DNA from: Ilyonectria destructans
Lineage: Eukaryota; Ascomycota; Sordariomycetes; Hypocreales; Nectriaceae
Direction: 5' to 3'
Assembly: GCA_020740775.1 (NCBI GenBank)
Contig: JAHEWK010000002.1
Span: forward strand, 124,001-188,000
DNA length: 64,000 nucleotides
Each line of letters starts with the position of its first letter. Position 1 is the stretch's first letter. The notes below the pieces were generated by a model. It was given only the letters and a program-made list of their open reading frames with translations, made no database searches and was not told where the DNA came from. Shown piece by piece: positions 48,301 through 60,060 of this stretch. Position numbers and translations under genes: made by a program.

Positions 48301-48609
48301 AGCCTAATTATAAATCTCTCTTAAAGTAATATTTAAATTTCTATTATCTTCAGTATAGGTATATATTAAGTCTCTAGACAGTTTATAGTAGTTACTAAAG
48401 GAGTCTTAACTAGCTATATAGAAGTCTTACTTAAGAACTTAATATTAGATATTTAATAAGCTAATAGTATTAAGATATATACTATTAAGCTGCTATAAAG
48501 CTACTATACAGCTAAATCTTACTAATTATTAATTATCTTACTAATTAAACTAACTAAAGTAAATAAACTCTATATTTAAGATATAATTATAGCTATAGAG
48601 GTCTATTAA

Positions 48610-49190
48610 ATTATTAAAGACTGTAAATATATAACTTTATAATTACTTTATAGTTTAAGCTTTAAGCTTTAAGCTTTAAAATATAGCTTAAATATTCTAT
48701 AAAAAATCTTATAAGAAGATACTAAAATACAGTATTATTACTAATATTTATACTGTATAACTAATCAGCCTGAATCAGCTTATTAATCTATCTGCACTTT
48801 AAAATTAATTAATTTTAAATTATCCGCTATTTGAAATTAATATTACTTAATAAGGAAAGTACTTATAAGGATAAATATGATACTATAAGAAAGCTGCAAT
48901 TTAAGGCTTTCTAGTAGTATACCTTTTATTTTAATATAATAGCTAGATTTTAAGTAAATTATCTGTAAAAAGGCCGAGACCCCTTAGGTAATTTCAGACT
49001 TATTCTATATAATTATTATAATATTATACACTATTAATACACTATTTTATACTATTTTATACTATTTTATACTATCTATCTTCTATCTTTATATACCCCT
49101 TATCTTTATATTCTTTATTAGAATGGTTTTTTTATAATAATATTACTTTATTTTACTGTCTTATAACCTCTAATAAATAGTATTTAAACT
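48610..49190 (+). repeat. Dispersed repeat R, copy 2
   Basis: It carries the AGCTTTAAGCTTTAAGCTTT start, TACTAAAATACAGTATTATTA, ACTTTAAAATTAATTAATTTT, GGCTTTCTAGTAGTAT, TAGCTAGATTTTAAGTAAATTATCTGTAAAAAGGCC and a run of TATACTATTT units, ending at CTTATAACCTCTAATA. Same order as copies 1 and 3. Confidence 0.65.
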
Positions 49191-50899
49191 AATAGACTGA
49201 ATAAAAGAATATATCTTAGCTAAGGTATAAAAAGGTATACTAAATAAAAAAAAGGATAAATAGAAAGATAAAAATAAGTAATAAAATTAACTTAAGTCTA
49301 TATAGAAGCTATAGTGTTTTAAAGTACTATATAAGCTTAGCTCTATAAGGTATTTTAATATAGATATATTTTAAGTTTTTCTTATAAAGTAGACTATTTA
49401 ATATTTATATCTAATAATATATATACTGTATTTAATATACTCCCCCTTTAAGTTAAAACAGTAAAAGGTTTTTATACTATAGTTTACTATTAGGTTTTTT
49501 TTCTACTTTAAATTAATTTAAATTTAATTATCTAGAAGAAGAACTATAGAGCTATATAGCTTATAGTATAAAAAAGAAAATCTATAAAAGTCTTTATAAA
49601 ATTAACTTTAGAAATTAAAAATATAAAATAGATATTAATATAATATTTAATATTTATATAACTCTAAAAGTAATATAAAAAGAAATAAATATAGAATATA
49701 TAAAAACTTTCGTTATAAATATAAACTTTTAAGCTATTTATTTTACTATATAATATAACTAAATATAAGCTAATAGATTATTAAGTAAGGGCGGAAATAG
49801 AGGATACTAAAAATATATAACCTACCTAAAAGGTAGAGCTATAATAACTATAATAGTATTATAATAGAAAAATCAGATAGAGTTAAGATTAAAACTCTTA
49901 TAAATAGCCTGAATAAGTAGAAATAATAACCTCCTCAGCTAATACTATTTAATTAAATAGATTACTAAAGGGTCTTATAAGAATAAGCTAAAAGACTGTT
50001 AATTAAATAAGATACTAAAAGAAGAATAATAGGTATAATAAAAGGTATAATATCTACTAATAGACTTTATATAAAGTCTCTCAATTTATAGCTCTAATAG
50101 GTTAAGCTACTAATCCCTACTTAATATAGTATTTTCTATTAAAGAAAGCTGTTAATTTTAGCTTTAGTTATAATAAGAATCTAATTAAATAACCTAAATT
50201 CCTAAAAGACTGAAAATTCCTAACTTATTATATTAGCTATTTTTAAATATAATCTATTTCTAAATAATAATAATAAAATTAATTTACAAGAAAATAAAGT
50301 TATTAATATTAATTTTAGCTTTATTTAAATAGAAAAAGCTACTTCAATAAAATTAGCTAAAGATTTTAAAAACAGTAATTAAAATAATAAAAGCTAAAAG
50401 TTTATTAAAGAAAAAATAGAAAGACTTTTAAGCTTTAATTTAAAAAGCTATTATATTATATAGAGATAGTATAAATAATAGCTAGTTAGAGTTAAAAGTA
50501 AAATTTAAATAAAAATTAATATATATATTAAAAATCTTAAGATATTCTAAAAATTAAGTTATAAAATTTATAATTTTTCTTTAGAAATTATTAAAGACTA
50601 TAAATATATAATAAATGATATATATAATAAGTAAGTATAATAAATAAGTAAGTATAATAGTATACTATATAACTAAAAATAGCTAAATCTTAAATCTCTA
50701 AAACTAGAAATAAAATAGCTAAAAATCTAGAAAATTTATTTTTAATTATCTAACTTAAAATAAAGCTATATAATAACTTTTTTAGATTTAAGTTAAATTT
50801 ATTAGAATTCTTTAAAGTACTTTAAAAATAAGGTATATATACTAAGAAATTTCAAACTGTTATACTTACTTATTTATTGCACTTACTTATTATATATAT

Positions 50900-51440
50900 T
50901 ATATAACTTCTCTAATACCTAAGTTTAAAGCTTTAAGTTTTAAAATATAGCTTAAAAGTTCTATAACAATTCTTATAAATAAATACTAAAATACAGTGTT
51001 ATTAAAACTTTTTATACTGTATTATTCGGGGTAAAATTAGCCTGATAATTACAAATTATATTACTTAGAAATTAATTTACTTTAAAATTAGCTTATTTTA
51101 AAATCAGCTTAATTTTAAAGCTAAATATCTTACCTTTTAGAATATATTAAGGGATATATTTAATACTATTAGAAAGCTAACATTTAGGGCTTTTTAATAT
51201 TGTATTTATTATCTAGCTATAATAGCTAGATTTTAAGAAATTATCTATAAAAATCTAGAGACTTTTAAGCTAATTCAGACTTAAGATTTCTAGTATCTTA
51301 TACTATTAATATACTATTTTATACTATCTTAAACTATCTATATTTTAACTACTTATACTTTTTAATCTTATATTCTTTATAAAGATATTCTCTTTATAAT
51401 TATATTACTTTATTTTACTGCTTAATAACCTTTAAGACTT
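50900..51440 (+). repeat. Dispersed repeat R, copy 3
   Basis: Direct repeat of copy 2, about 2.3 kb downstream. It shares TTAAAGCTTTAAGTTTTAAAATATAGC, TACTAAAATACAGTGTTATTA, AGAAAGCTAACATTTAGGGC, TAGCTAGATTTTAAGAAATTATCTATAAAAATC and TTACTTTATTTTACTGC. It could be the second LTR of a short element whose first LTR is copy 2, or an independent copy. Confidence 0.6.
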
Positions 51441-52393
51441 TTTAAAAAGATTATTATATATTATTTCTTTTAAAATTTTAATTAATTTATTAGGCTTTTT
51501 ATATTTAAAATTAAAAAAAGAAATAGTATAAATAAGCTTTTTCTTAATAAGTCTATAAATAAAAAGAAGTAAAATATAGTAAATTTCTTCTGTATAAGTT
51601 TCTATTTAATTAATTTTATTTTTAAATCTTAGCTATTTTAAGCTTAATTTAAATATTTAGTAGCTGTTTTAAAAACTTAATTTAAGGTGTAAAGTCTAAT
51701 AGCTTATATACTTATCTAGCTTACATACTTATTTAGCTTATATACTTATTATTTATATTATATATAAAAAACCTTAATTTAAAAAGAATTCTAACTTTAA
51801 AGTAAAAAGAAAAACTATTATAAATTTCTCTAAAAAGGCTATTTAAAACTTCTTAGAATATTTTTTATATACTTTTTAATAGTAACTTTAAAAAGTTTAA
51901 AATAAGATATATTTAAATCTTTTTAAAATTTTCTAAAAAGTATATTAAACTCTATTACAATTTCCTAAAGATATATTAAAAGTATTTAAGATATATTAAA
52001 TAGAGTAAATCTTAAAAATATCTAAAAGTTTCTTTAAAATTTAAATTTATAAAGATAAATAAAAAGGAAATTTCTAGATAAATAGAAAGAGATATACTTA
52101 ATTTAATTTTATTTTATAATATTAAAACTCTATTTTTAAAGGAGATTTTATTATTTCTAAAAATTTAATATACTAAACTTAAAATGTTAGTAATTAGTAT
52201 ATAGTATTAAATAGAGTCTATTTTTAAAAGTAAGTCTCTATTATTTTTATTTTCTTTTTAATTATAAAGTTAGCTTCTATAATAAAAACTATTAATATAA
52301 TATAAAAGTTAACTAGCTTTTAAATAGCTTTTATTATTTATTTTAAACTTAAATAGCTTATAATAAATATATTATATAGTTTCTTTAATTAGT

Positions 52394-52486
52394 TATAGTA
52401 ATTTTAAAATATAGTAATTTCGCTGATTTTAATAGAGCTGGGTAGTTAATATAGAAGTCTATTTATTACTAGAGCATCTAACTTAG
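52394..52486 (-). repeat. Right terminal inverted repeat of AT island 2
   Basis: Partner of 45219-45310. Normal-composition sequence resumes immediately after it (GCGTACAATTTTCAC). Confidence 0.7.
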
Positions 52487-52794
52487 CGTACAATTTTCAC
52501 TATTAAGTTCTGCCCGAAATCCAAATCGGAATGGTTGTAAGAAGTACAAGATTGTTACTTGTCACGACCAAAAGTACAAAAATGCCGCGTTATATGCTGA
52601 TGTTTTAAAAATGCCGTCCACCTATCATACTCAACCAATGATTGGAGACTTAGAAACCCCGGGGTGAGGGGCCACTTTCAAATAACACTATAATTCCCAC
52701 CTCTACAAGATGCACTAAGTGGAGGAGACCTGCCTCCTGCGCTCATAGTCAGAAATTTGAAAGAGCTCGGTGTCGTGCTTTATTCTTCGCCAAC
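52487..52794 (+). promoter_or_regulatory. Upstream region of P450-A
   Basis: A 308-bp gap between the inverted repeat and the P450-A start. It holds an everted CGG pair with a 10-bp spacer (CCG-AAATCCAAAT-CGG, about 52513-52528), a possible Zn2Cys6 site, and two ATGCCG repeats. The promoter is directly abutted by AT island 2. Confidence 0.35.
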
Positions 52795-54645
52795 ATGATT
52801 GAGTATATTAGAAGGGGTTTCTCGCAAATTCCCGTGCTCACCGGAAGCTATAGCCTCTTTTTGCCATTCTGTCTGGTCACTACGCTCGCTCTCGTGGTAT
52901 CGTACAGGCTTTATCGCGCCCTCACAACACCTTTGAGAGGAATTCAAGGCCCGTGGCTTGCAAGATTCTCGCGTCTTTGGCTCTTTCGAGAAGCATACAA
53001 TGGCACATTTATGCATACAAATTCGAAGCTTCATGAGAAATACGGTTAGTGGTTGCACAGCTGATGGCACCGAAAGTCCGGGTATTGATGTTCAATTTTC
53101 ACGCAGGACCAATTGTTCGCATTGCACCGAATGAGTATAGCATCGACGATCCCTCCGCGGTGCAGATAATTTACGGAAGCAGAGGGCGATTTAAGAAGGT
53201 AAGATTCAGTGCCCTTACATCTAGGTACGTTTGGAAGACTGAAAGACGATTCTGATGGCTTCACTTTCTAGTCGTCCTGGTACGCCGCCAGCGGATTCCC
53301 GGGACAACCCAATGTGTTCAACGACCACAACATTGAGAGACACGCCGCAGGCAGGCGGAAAGTGTCCTCCACCTACAGCATGACCAATTTGGTGCACCTT
53401 GAGCCTTTTATAGACGACTGCACTTCCATTTTGTGCGCCAGATTGGATGAGTTCGCCCATGCTGCCACGCTTGTCGATATACCACGTTGGACGCAATTTT
53501 ATGCATTCGATGTAATTTCAGAGATGACGGTAAATATCACAGATCATCGGGACTTTTGTTGTGGATGCAATTAACACACCCCAGCTCGGCGAGCGTTTCG
53601 GTTGCCTCACTTCCGGCAAGGACGTTAGTGGCATCATCCAAACTCTTGAGTCGACGCTATTTTATGCGGCCCGTGTCGGTATTTACTCATTCCTGCATCC
53701 TATTCTATTCTGGTTCAACATGTTGGTCAATGCAAAGGGGATGGGCTACCTGTTAAACTTCGTCCAGGACATCGTCACAACCCGCATGGGCAAGTCACTC
53801 CCAGACGGCAAAGACGAGAACGCTCCTGAGGATTTTATCACCAAGTTCCAGCGTATCCGCCAGGAGAACCCGGAAAAAATCAACAAAGACGATATCATGG
53901 CTTCTGCAATTGCTAATATATCTGCCGGCTCTGACACCACGTCTATAAGTCTCACGTCTGTTATTTTCCATCTGTGCAAGTTTCCGGATGTCCTTGCGAA
54001 GCTGCGGAATGAGCTGGAGGATGCTGTTAGGCGGGGAGATATCACTGATCCGATTACTTTCAAGCAGGCGCAGAATATGCCATATCTGCAGGCAGTGATA
54101 AAGGAGGCATTGCGGATACATCCAGCAACTGGTTTGATCCTGGGGCGAGTCGTGCCTGAAGAGGGAGCCACGATTGCAGGGTGCTTTTTCCCGGCTGGAG
54201 TAAGTTCCTGTGTGTTACTGTCATACACCCAAATATATTCTAATCATGACTCCAGACCACAGTCGGGATCAATGCGTGGGTTGCGGGCAGGAACAAGAAC
54301 GTATACGGAGAGGATGCCGAGGTGTTCCGTCCCGAGCGCTGGCTTGAGGACGCAGAAGCAGTCAAGAGACGTGAAGCTTACTTCCTGACGGTACGTCTCA
54401 TTGCTCTTAAGATAATATTCCTGGGAAATCAACAATTAACATGTCGTTAGTTTGGTTCTGGCCCACGTACATGCCTTGGAAAGAATATCAGTTTACTTGA
54501 AATGTACAAAGTCATCCCAGTACTTGTTCGAGACTATGATTTCGAGCTCGAGTATCCGAGGCGGCCTTGTAGGACGGAAAATGTGTGGTTTGTAAAGCAG
54601 ACGGATTTCAGGTGTCGGGTGAGGAAGAGGTCGGGGAAGCCGTGA
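52795..54645 (+). CDS. Cytochrome P450-A, intact
   Basis: Six exons join in frame: 52795-53044, 53107-53198, 53272-53529, 53585-54199, 54256-54390 and 54451-54645. They give 514 aa. The N-terminal anchor (SLFLPFCLVTTLALVVSYRLY) is followed by the RGIQGPWLARFSRLW hinge and VRIAPNEYSIDDPSAV, the pattern of fungal P450s related to pisatin-demethylase-like and benzoate-hydroxylase-like groups. I-helix AGSDTTS is at residues 314-320, K-helix KEALR at about 373-377, FRPERW follows, and the heme loop FGSGPRTCLG is at 451-460 with Cys458 as thiolate ligand. All introns are GT-AG, 54-73 nt. Role: ER-bound monooxygenase, substrate unknown. It neighbours P450-B (tail to tail, about 420 bp) and an esterase, suggesting one pathway. 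Confidence 0.9.
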
Positions 54646-55068
54646 TTCCGCGCGTTACGCATGAAGGAGGGACTTGCGAGTCCACTGAGGTTTTGAAACT
54701 CCTTGCGAGAGCAATGTCCACCTAGTTTCTGCATAATCCGTAACTTACCTGCAATCCCATCCTACTGTGCTGTTGTCGGGCCCAGATCGCGTAGTCGTGA
54801 TAAAAGTTGATACGGAGGGCACTTCCGGCCAGCGCCGCAGCATCGTGGGCGGCAAGTATTTATAGCTCAACTCACCGCATCCAACCTACTCAATTTATGA
54901 TGCTCTAGAATTCGGAGTTGCAAAACGCGTCACCGCTGTGCCAAATGTGTGCTAGAACTGAGGTTGAGGTCTGGGAATGTGCTTCGCACAGACGTTGTAT
55001 TGCTATCTGCGGTATTCTCATAACATAGCCAGTGCTACTCGAACAACGGGGAAGAGTCCGCCATGGTG
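54646..55068. other. Convergent spacer between P450-A and P450-B
   Basis: A 423-bp spacer receives the 3' ends of both P450 genes. Nothing else is recognised. Confidence 0.6.
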
Positions 55069-56839
55069 TCAGTATTCAGTCCCAAGAGCAACTTCTCCCT
55101 CCTTCTCTATCAACTGAATATGTGCCTTGCTACGGGGAGTTATCTTCACTCTGAAGGGTGCCTTTGTGGGATCTTCCCAGAGAGTATTGAATGTATCGAT
55201 GGGAGAATTCTTTGCCAGTCAGTATAAGGACAATCGCTCGTGTATAACAAAACCTACTGGATCCTCTGCAATATCAAAACAGTAAAGTATGCAAGCAGCT
55301 GCGATCCACACGTTGAATGCACCGACATTTAGTCCAGGGCATACTCGTCGACCTATTCATGTCAGCTGTACTTCATAATGTCAAGAGCGTGATTTCAGTT
55401 CGTACCAGCCCCAAAACTCCAATGGCCGTGAGCAAACTTTTCCAGATTCCCATTCATAAATCTCTCAGGGCAAAACTTGATCGGATTGTCATATTCTTTC
55501 TCATCCAGGGCAATAGAGTAAGCATTCCAGCTGAATTCGGTACCGGCGGGGAATCTATAGCCCTCGTACTCATCGTCCTGCGTAAGAACGTGTGGCACTC
55601 CAGATTGCAAGAACGGTCTCCAGCGAAGTGTTTCCTTCATCACAGCAGTAATATATGGCAATCTCGACCTGTCTGCGAGAGTAGGTAGACGCTCAGCGTT
55701 AGCACCGCATACCTCATCGAGGAGAGTTCTGGCTTTCGTCGCCCATTCGGGATGGCAAGCTGCCCCGGCAATCATCTGGAGAATAGCGACGCGAGACGTA
55801 TCGCTGCCGGCTTCAATCAGTGTTGTCCATATATATATCTTCTCGGTCTCGTCTACTTCAAATTCTTTCTTTGCCGCTCCCTGGAGTATATCGACTGCAA
55901 AGCAGGGTTTTGCCGTGCCTTTAGCCATCTTATCGAGGAGCAACTCGTACTCCTTTTGGAACATTCTGTTGAGTGTCAGCTCAGGTAGTTCGATCTTAAT
56001 GGGCCGACCAGAAATTGATTACTTACTCTACATGTTTGCGGAAGAAGGCTTCTCCAAATGGCCTCCACCACTGCAGAGGCTTTGGCAACTTAGAAAGCCA
56101 TGGGAACACATCAGCTGGGCTTCTGAGAGGATTGAACTGATAGTCTCCAAGCACGCTCGTGTATCCTAGAATGAAATCTAGAAGCTCGTCATTGCTTCGT
56201 GCTCTCCGGCCGAAAATAACACTTAAAATAACCGAATTCGAGAAACGCTGGCTGGCCTTGTGGAAATTCTCAGGCTCCTTAAGAATCTCGTATACAAGTT
56301 GCTTTGCCTCCAGGTTCTGGAACGGAACAAACTTTGCATCTGCTCGTCGTCCATTTAAGATTGAATGCATTATTTTCCGTTGGTTGCGCCATTGAGCTGT
56401 ATATCCCATTAAGACGATACGGAAGCCTCCAGACATAATCTCGCTGAGCATGGGGCGGAATGGCCGCGACGAGTAGATGGCGGAGCGTTTTTCGAGGAGA
56501 TCCGTAACGGTGCGGGATGAATTCAAATAGACTAGTTTCCTCCCTCCGATGTTTAGAGTGAACCTGAACAACACGTCAACGGTAAGTCCTTAGAGAGCAG
56601 AATGTAGAATGTTCTCACATTTCCCCATACTTCTTGGTCAGCTCGCGGGTGAACATTCCAGCCGGATAGGGCACGTCAAGCGTGTTCCCGATGAGTGGCC
56701 ATCCAGGAACGATGTTTGGATATCTGTACTTATGATTGTACCGAATCTTGGAAATGAAAACCGTCAAGGTCCCAAGGGCGAACAAGATGACCACTGAGAG
56801 TCCGAATGATGGCGCCATTAGCAGTTGCATTGAAGCCAT
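55069..56839 (-). CDS. Cytochrome P450-B, intact (CYP64-like group)
   Basis: Five exons join in frame: 56839-56619, 56563-56027, 55965-55406, 55352-55258 and 55209-55069. They give 517 aa. The N-terminal anchor (LSVVILFALGTLTVFI) is followed by NIVPGWPLIGNTLDVP. I-helix AGSDTS is at about 305-310 (one Thr fewer than usual), K-helix KETLRWRPFLQSGVPHVLT, then FCPERFMNG. The heme loop FGAGRRVCPG is at 437-446 with Cys444, followed by LNVGAFNVWIAAACILYCFDI. The KETLRWRP...GVPH and CPERF...GHWSFGAGRR combination resembles the O-methylsterigmatocystin-oxidoreductase-like (CYP64) type common in fungal metabolite clusters. Its start codon faces that of the esterase across 455 bp, so the two probably share regulation. 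Confidence 0.9.
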
Positions 56840-57294
56840 TGAAAATTTTACAAACTCTGTTTCCCAGGCGCACCAAATTTGGGTTGATTCGACGTGTCTT
56901 GTCGATCAGTCTCATATAAGCTTCGACCCCCTCATTTAGATGTTTAGCCGGGTGCCTAGCTAAGGCCGAATTTGCGGAGTGAAATTCCGACCCCGCAACA
57001 CGTCCAACACACGGCAATAGCGCTGTTAATGTCAGACGGAGATATAGACTACAATTGCACTACTAGCAAAAGGAGTGATCATTCCCTTTTGCCGTAGCGG
57101 CATTGCGACAGTTAAGATGCACCGCACCAATTACCCGTTGGCATGCCAGCCTCGGGAACGGGTATTTAATCTTCACAAATCCATGAACTTGATGAGAATC
57201 TCAGTCCTCGAAAAACACATTCAATATCGCCTTTCCAGATTATTCATTTTCGCGACCAGACATAGGTCGTTCTTATTCAACGCTCACTTCCAAT
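56840..57294. promoter_or_regulatory. Shared divergent promoter of P450-B and esterase
   Basis: A 455-bp region between outward-facing genes. It contains an inverted CGG-N9-CCG (56975-56989, CGGAGTGAAATTCCG) and an everted CCG-TAG-CGG (57092-57100). These are the kinds of paired CGG half-sites bound by Zn(II)2Cys6 dimers. Assignment to TF1 or TF2 is inference. Confidence 0.5.
56975..56989. promoter_or_regulatory. Candidate Zn2Cys6 site CGG-N9-CCG
   Basis: A perfect inverted CGG pair with a 9-bp spacer in the shared P450-B/esterase promoter, 136 bp from the P450-B start and about 305 bp from the esterase start. Confidence 0.45.
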
Positions 57295-59253
57295 ATGATT
57301 CGTCAAGTTCCTGGACTTGGATCTGTGCAAGGACTAGTGCCTGCTGAGTTCGGAAACGTCGAGCAATATCGCGGAATTCCATATGGCTCAATTCCGGCCA
57401 GATTTCGACAGGCAAAACTCGTAACAACATGGCCAGACAGCAAGTGGGACGGGACAAAATACGGGTATGTGTTTGAACTCCAGAGACTCGACGGAAGCTA
57501 ATGCATGTGCCAGGCCACTCTGCCCATTTCCCAAGATGGCTATTGGGCACCCTATCACGCAGAAGCACCTGCCCCCTCAGCATTCCTATGAATTTGACGA
57601 ATTCCGTTGTTTGAATCTGAATGTTACATGCCCCGCCGGAGGCAGCACTCCCCCAAACGGCCTGCCTGTGATGGTATGGATTCATGGGTACGTGCATCAT
57701 AATGTTTCACGCTGACCATTCGAGCTTCACTGACGAGTCTACAAAGCGGTGGAAATTGCGTTGGAACGGCGGCAGATCCAGGATATGGTTAGTTCGACAA
57801 CCACTCGGGAAGCACATTAAGAAACTCCATGCTTATTGAAACCAGATGGCGCCCCGCTCGTTCATTTCTCTGTTGAGAGGAAACTACCAGTCGTTGTAGT
57901 GACCGTCAAGTAAGTCGTGCCCGACTTTCGGCTAATCTTCGCAAGATTGAAATTGATTTTCAACTACTTAGCTATCGGCTAGGGGCATTCGGATTTCTAG
58001 CTTCTGATGCAATCAAAGAGGATAACGAAGCCGCCGGAGATCAAGGACATGGTAACTACGGAATTCGAGATCAACTTTTGGCGTATGAGTGGGTCAAGCG
58101 AAATATTAAAGCATTTGGAGGTGATCCGAATCGCATTACTGGAATGGGAGAAAGCGCCGGATCCAGTAGGTTTCGTCTTGCATTCTCGAATGAGTCGACA
58201 CTAATGCTATACTGAAATAGTTGACACGCATATCACCTTGTGCTCCGAACTCTTCAAGTCGGCCCTCCCATTCAACCAAGTCATCTTGCAATCTGGCGTT
58301 GGGTCTCTCACCGTTCGCACGGCAAAACATCAACAAGGTGTATACGAGAAGTTGCTAGCTCATCTCAAGATTGACACAGACAAATCTTCTGAAAATTTAA
58401 AGGCCCTCCGCGACATCTCTGCAGACGACCTTGTCTTGTCATACATCGCGCTCGGAAGTGGCCCGGTCCCGGCGTGGCAGGCGACAGTGGACGACTATTT
58501 CCTTGCTACAAATTGCTCTGTCTCTAGCCTGTCCCAGCAGCAATACCACCCCAGCCTTAAACGATTGCTCATTGGTGATTGTGCAGCTGAAGGCTTGATC
58601 TTTTCCATGCCACTATCCAAACGCGAGTGGACATTCGACAAAGTACAAAGTCTGGCTACAAAAGTTCTCGGTGAGCAGGATGCACAAGCCGTTCTTCAAG
58701 CATATGGAATATCGGCCGATTCGTCTTACGGGGAGTTGTTTGCTTCTCTAATTAAGCTATTATCGGACGCCGAATGGTCACAGCCAATGCGCGAGGTTGC
58801 AAAGTCCTTTTCAAATGGCGACGTGTTTTACTACCATCTGACTGAGGGAAATCCATTTGATGGCGCTCACAAGGGTAGGTCACAATATGTCCAATTTCCA
58901 GTCCGGCTCAACTTACGCTGACGGCTTGACTCACAGGAAAAGCTCATCACGCTGTAGACTTGATTTACGTCTTCCTTACATATCAATGTCACTTGACCGA
59001 CAATCTCGCAGCGCTTGCTGAGACGATAGCATCACATTGGTTATTATTTGTAAATGGAGGCCAGCCTTGGAGCGTATACGATCAGAAACTGGATGGATCG
59101 GCTAAGATCATGGTTTTTGGTCCAAATGGTGGCAGTGTTGAGAAATCGGAGAGCTCGAAACCTGCGTACAAAAACATCTTGCTTTGTGGGGAATTGAAAG
59201 ACAAGATTGGACGTTTTGCCGCTAGCCTCCATGGAACGCCGGCGGTTGAGTGA
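57295..59253 (+). CDS. Type-B carboxylesterase, intact
   Basis: Seven exons join in frame: 57295-57464, 57514-57687, 57747-57787, 57846-57909, 57972-58165, 58221-58874 and 58937-59253. They give 537 aa. It follows the COesterase fold (alpha/beta hydrolase). The start is EQYRGIPYGSIPARF, and the oxyanion-hole HGGGN is at 114-118 (split by an intron). Then come VVTVNYRLGAFGFL and NYGIRDQLLAYEWVKRNI. The nucleophile elbow is GESAG with Ser211, the likely acid Glu338 lies in GDCAAEG, and the likely His is 436 or 437 in KAHHAVDLIYVF. There is no N-terminal signal peptide, so the enzyme is expected to be intracellular; this argues for a pathway hydrolase acting on an ester or lactone intermediate. 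Product and substrate cannot be named. Confidence 0.9.
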
Positions 59254-59440
59254 AAAGGAGGTGGATGCTAGCACACGTGTTTCATGTTACTAGCATCAAT
59301 CGAGGTTCAATCGAGGTTTAATAGATTCGGAATAATATCAGTAGAGTCTGTTGACACCAAGGAGTCTTGTGATTCTCACAATCAGTTTGGAAATGGTGGC
59401 TTTCATTTGCGATAGTAAGCTACAAACTAAAACTTACTCT
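59254..59440. other. Esterase 3' flank
   Basis: Short normal-composition stretch with an ATCGAGGTTCA/ATCGAGGTTTA duplication near 59298-59320. No gene. Confidence 0.4.
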
Positions 59441-59454
59441 CACCCAGTAAGCCC

Positions 59455-59640
59455 GCTAGTGCACCCTTAGTATATAGATATACTTATTTAGCACTTTTAT
59501 AGAAGGATAGCCTCTCAGCTATTAATACAACTCAATTACCTAGCTTACTGCACCAGCTAAATATTACCAGACATAATACATTTACTCTACTGTTTTACCC
59601 TATTTATAGTAACCACACTACAACTTACACTTAAACGTCC
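59455..59640 (+). mobile_element. LTR fragment related to element B
   Basis: Contains TTAGTATATAGATATACTTATTTAGCACTTTTATAGA, GGATAGCCTCTCAGCTATTAATA and a TATTACCAGACATAATA block. These are in the same order as the middle of the element B LTRs (GTATATAGATA, TTATTTAGCACTTTTATAGAGATAGCCTTACTAGCTATTAATATA). It keeps more C and G than the copies in AT island 1. Ends are not clear and no duplication was found. Confidence 0.55.
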
Positions 59641-59689
59641 TGATCCCTATTAGGACCTGAACCCCACTATCCGTGCCTACTCTATACCT

Positions 59690-60060
59690 ACGACCTAAAA
59701 TAAGTACGGCCGTCATAAGAACGCCCTATTAAAGTCTGAGGTCTAGATCCTTCGACAGATAAATAAGACTCTTAGCAAACAGCACAGAGCGAAAAGAATC
59801 CGCCTACGTAAAGAAGGGAAGATAACTCTAGATAAGGGGAGGAATAAAATAGATCAGAGAGATATTGATGTGCAGGTAGTAGCTAAATCATCGAGAAGTA
59901 GTATTCGAGGGAGGTCGGTGATACTGAGGGAAAGATGCTGTAGAACTTGTGGAAAGGCTGGTTATAATATAAGGACCTATTAGGTTATAATTGAGACTTC
60001 TAAAGAAGAGGATAACGATTGGTTTTAATTGATTTAAGGCGTTATTATATTTTTATTAAA
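59690..60060 (+). pseudogene. pogo/Fot1 transposase C-terminal remnant with zinc-knuckle tail
   Basis: Plus-strand pieces LLANSTERKESAYVKKGR (about 59775-59820) and CCRTCGKAGYNIRTY followed by VIIETSKEEDN (about 59939-60017) match the usual C-terminus of fungal pogo-type transposases. There a CxxCGKxGHNxRTC knuckle precedes an acidic tail. Here the knuckle His is Tyr and the last Cys is Tyr (both transitions), and stops interrupt the frame. The DDE core is not present. Confidence 0.5.

Larger units (their letters stand above)
45219..52486. mobile_element. AT island 2: 7.3-kb unit bounded by inverted repeats, RIP-like
   Basis: The whole island is bracketed by inverted copies of about 90 bp: 45219-45310 (AAGTTAGATACTCTAATAATA...GGCTCTATTAAAATCAGC) and 52394-52486, whose complement reads AAGTTAGATGCTCTAGTAATA...AGCTCTATTAAAATCAGC. 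Inside, all frames are closed by TAA/TAG and no protein domain is readable, although patches near 45960-46480 and 47690-48600 are a little less AT-biased. Two copies of repeat R lie inside. A DNA transposon with terminal inverted repeats, now mutated beyond recognition, is the simplest reading. An older nest of elements with one outer pair of repeats is also possible. Confidence 0.6.
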
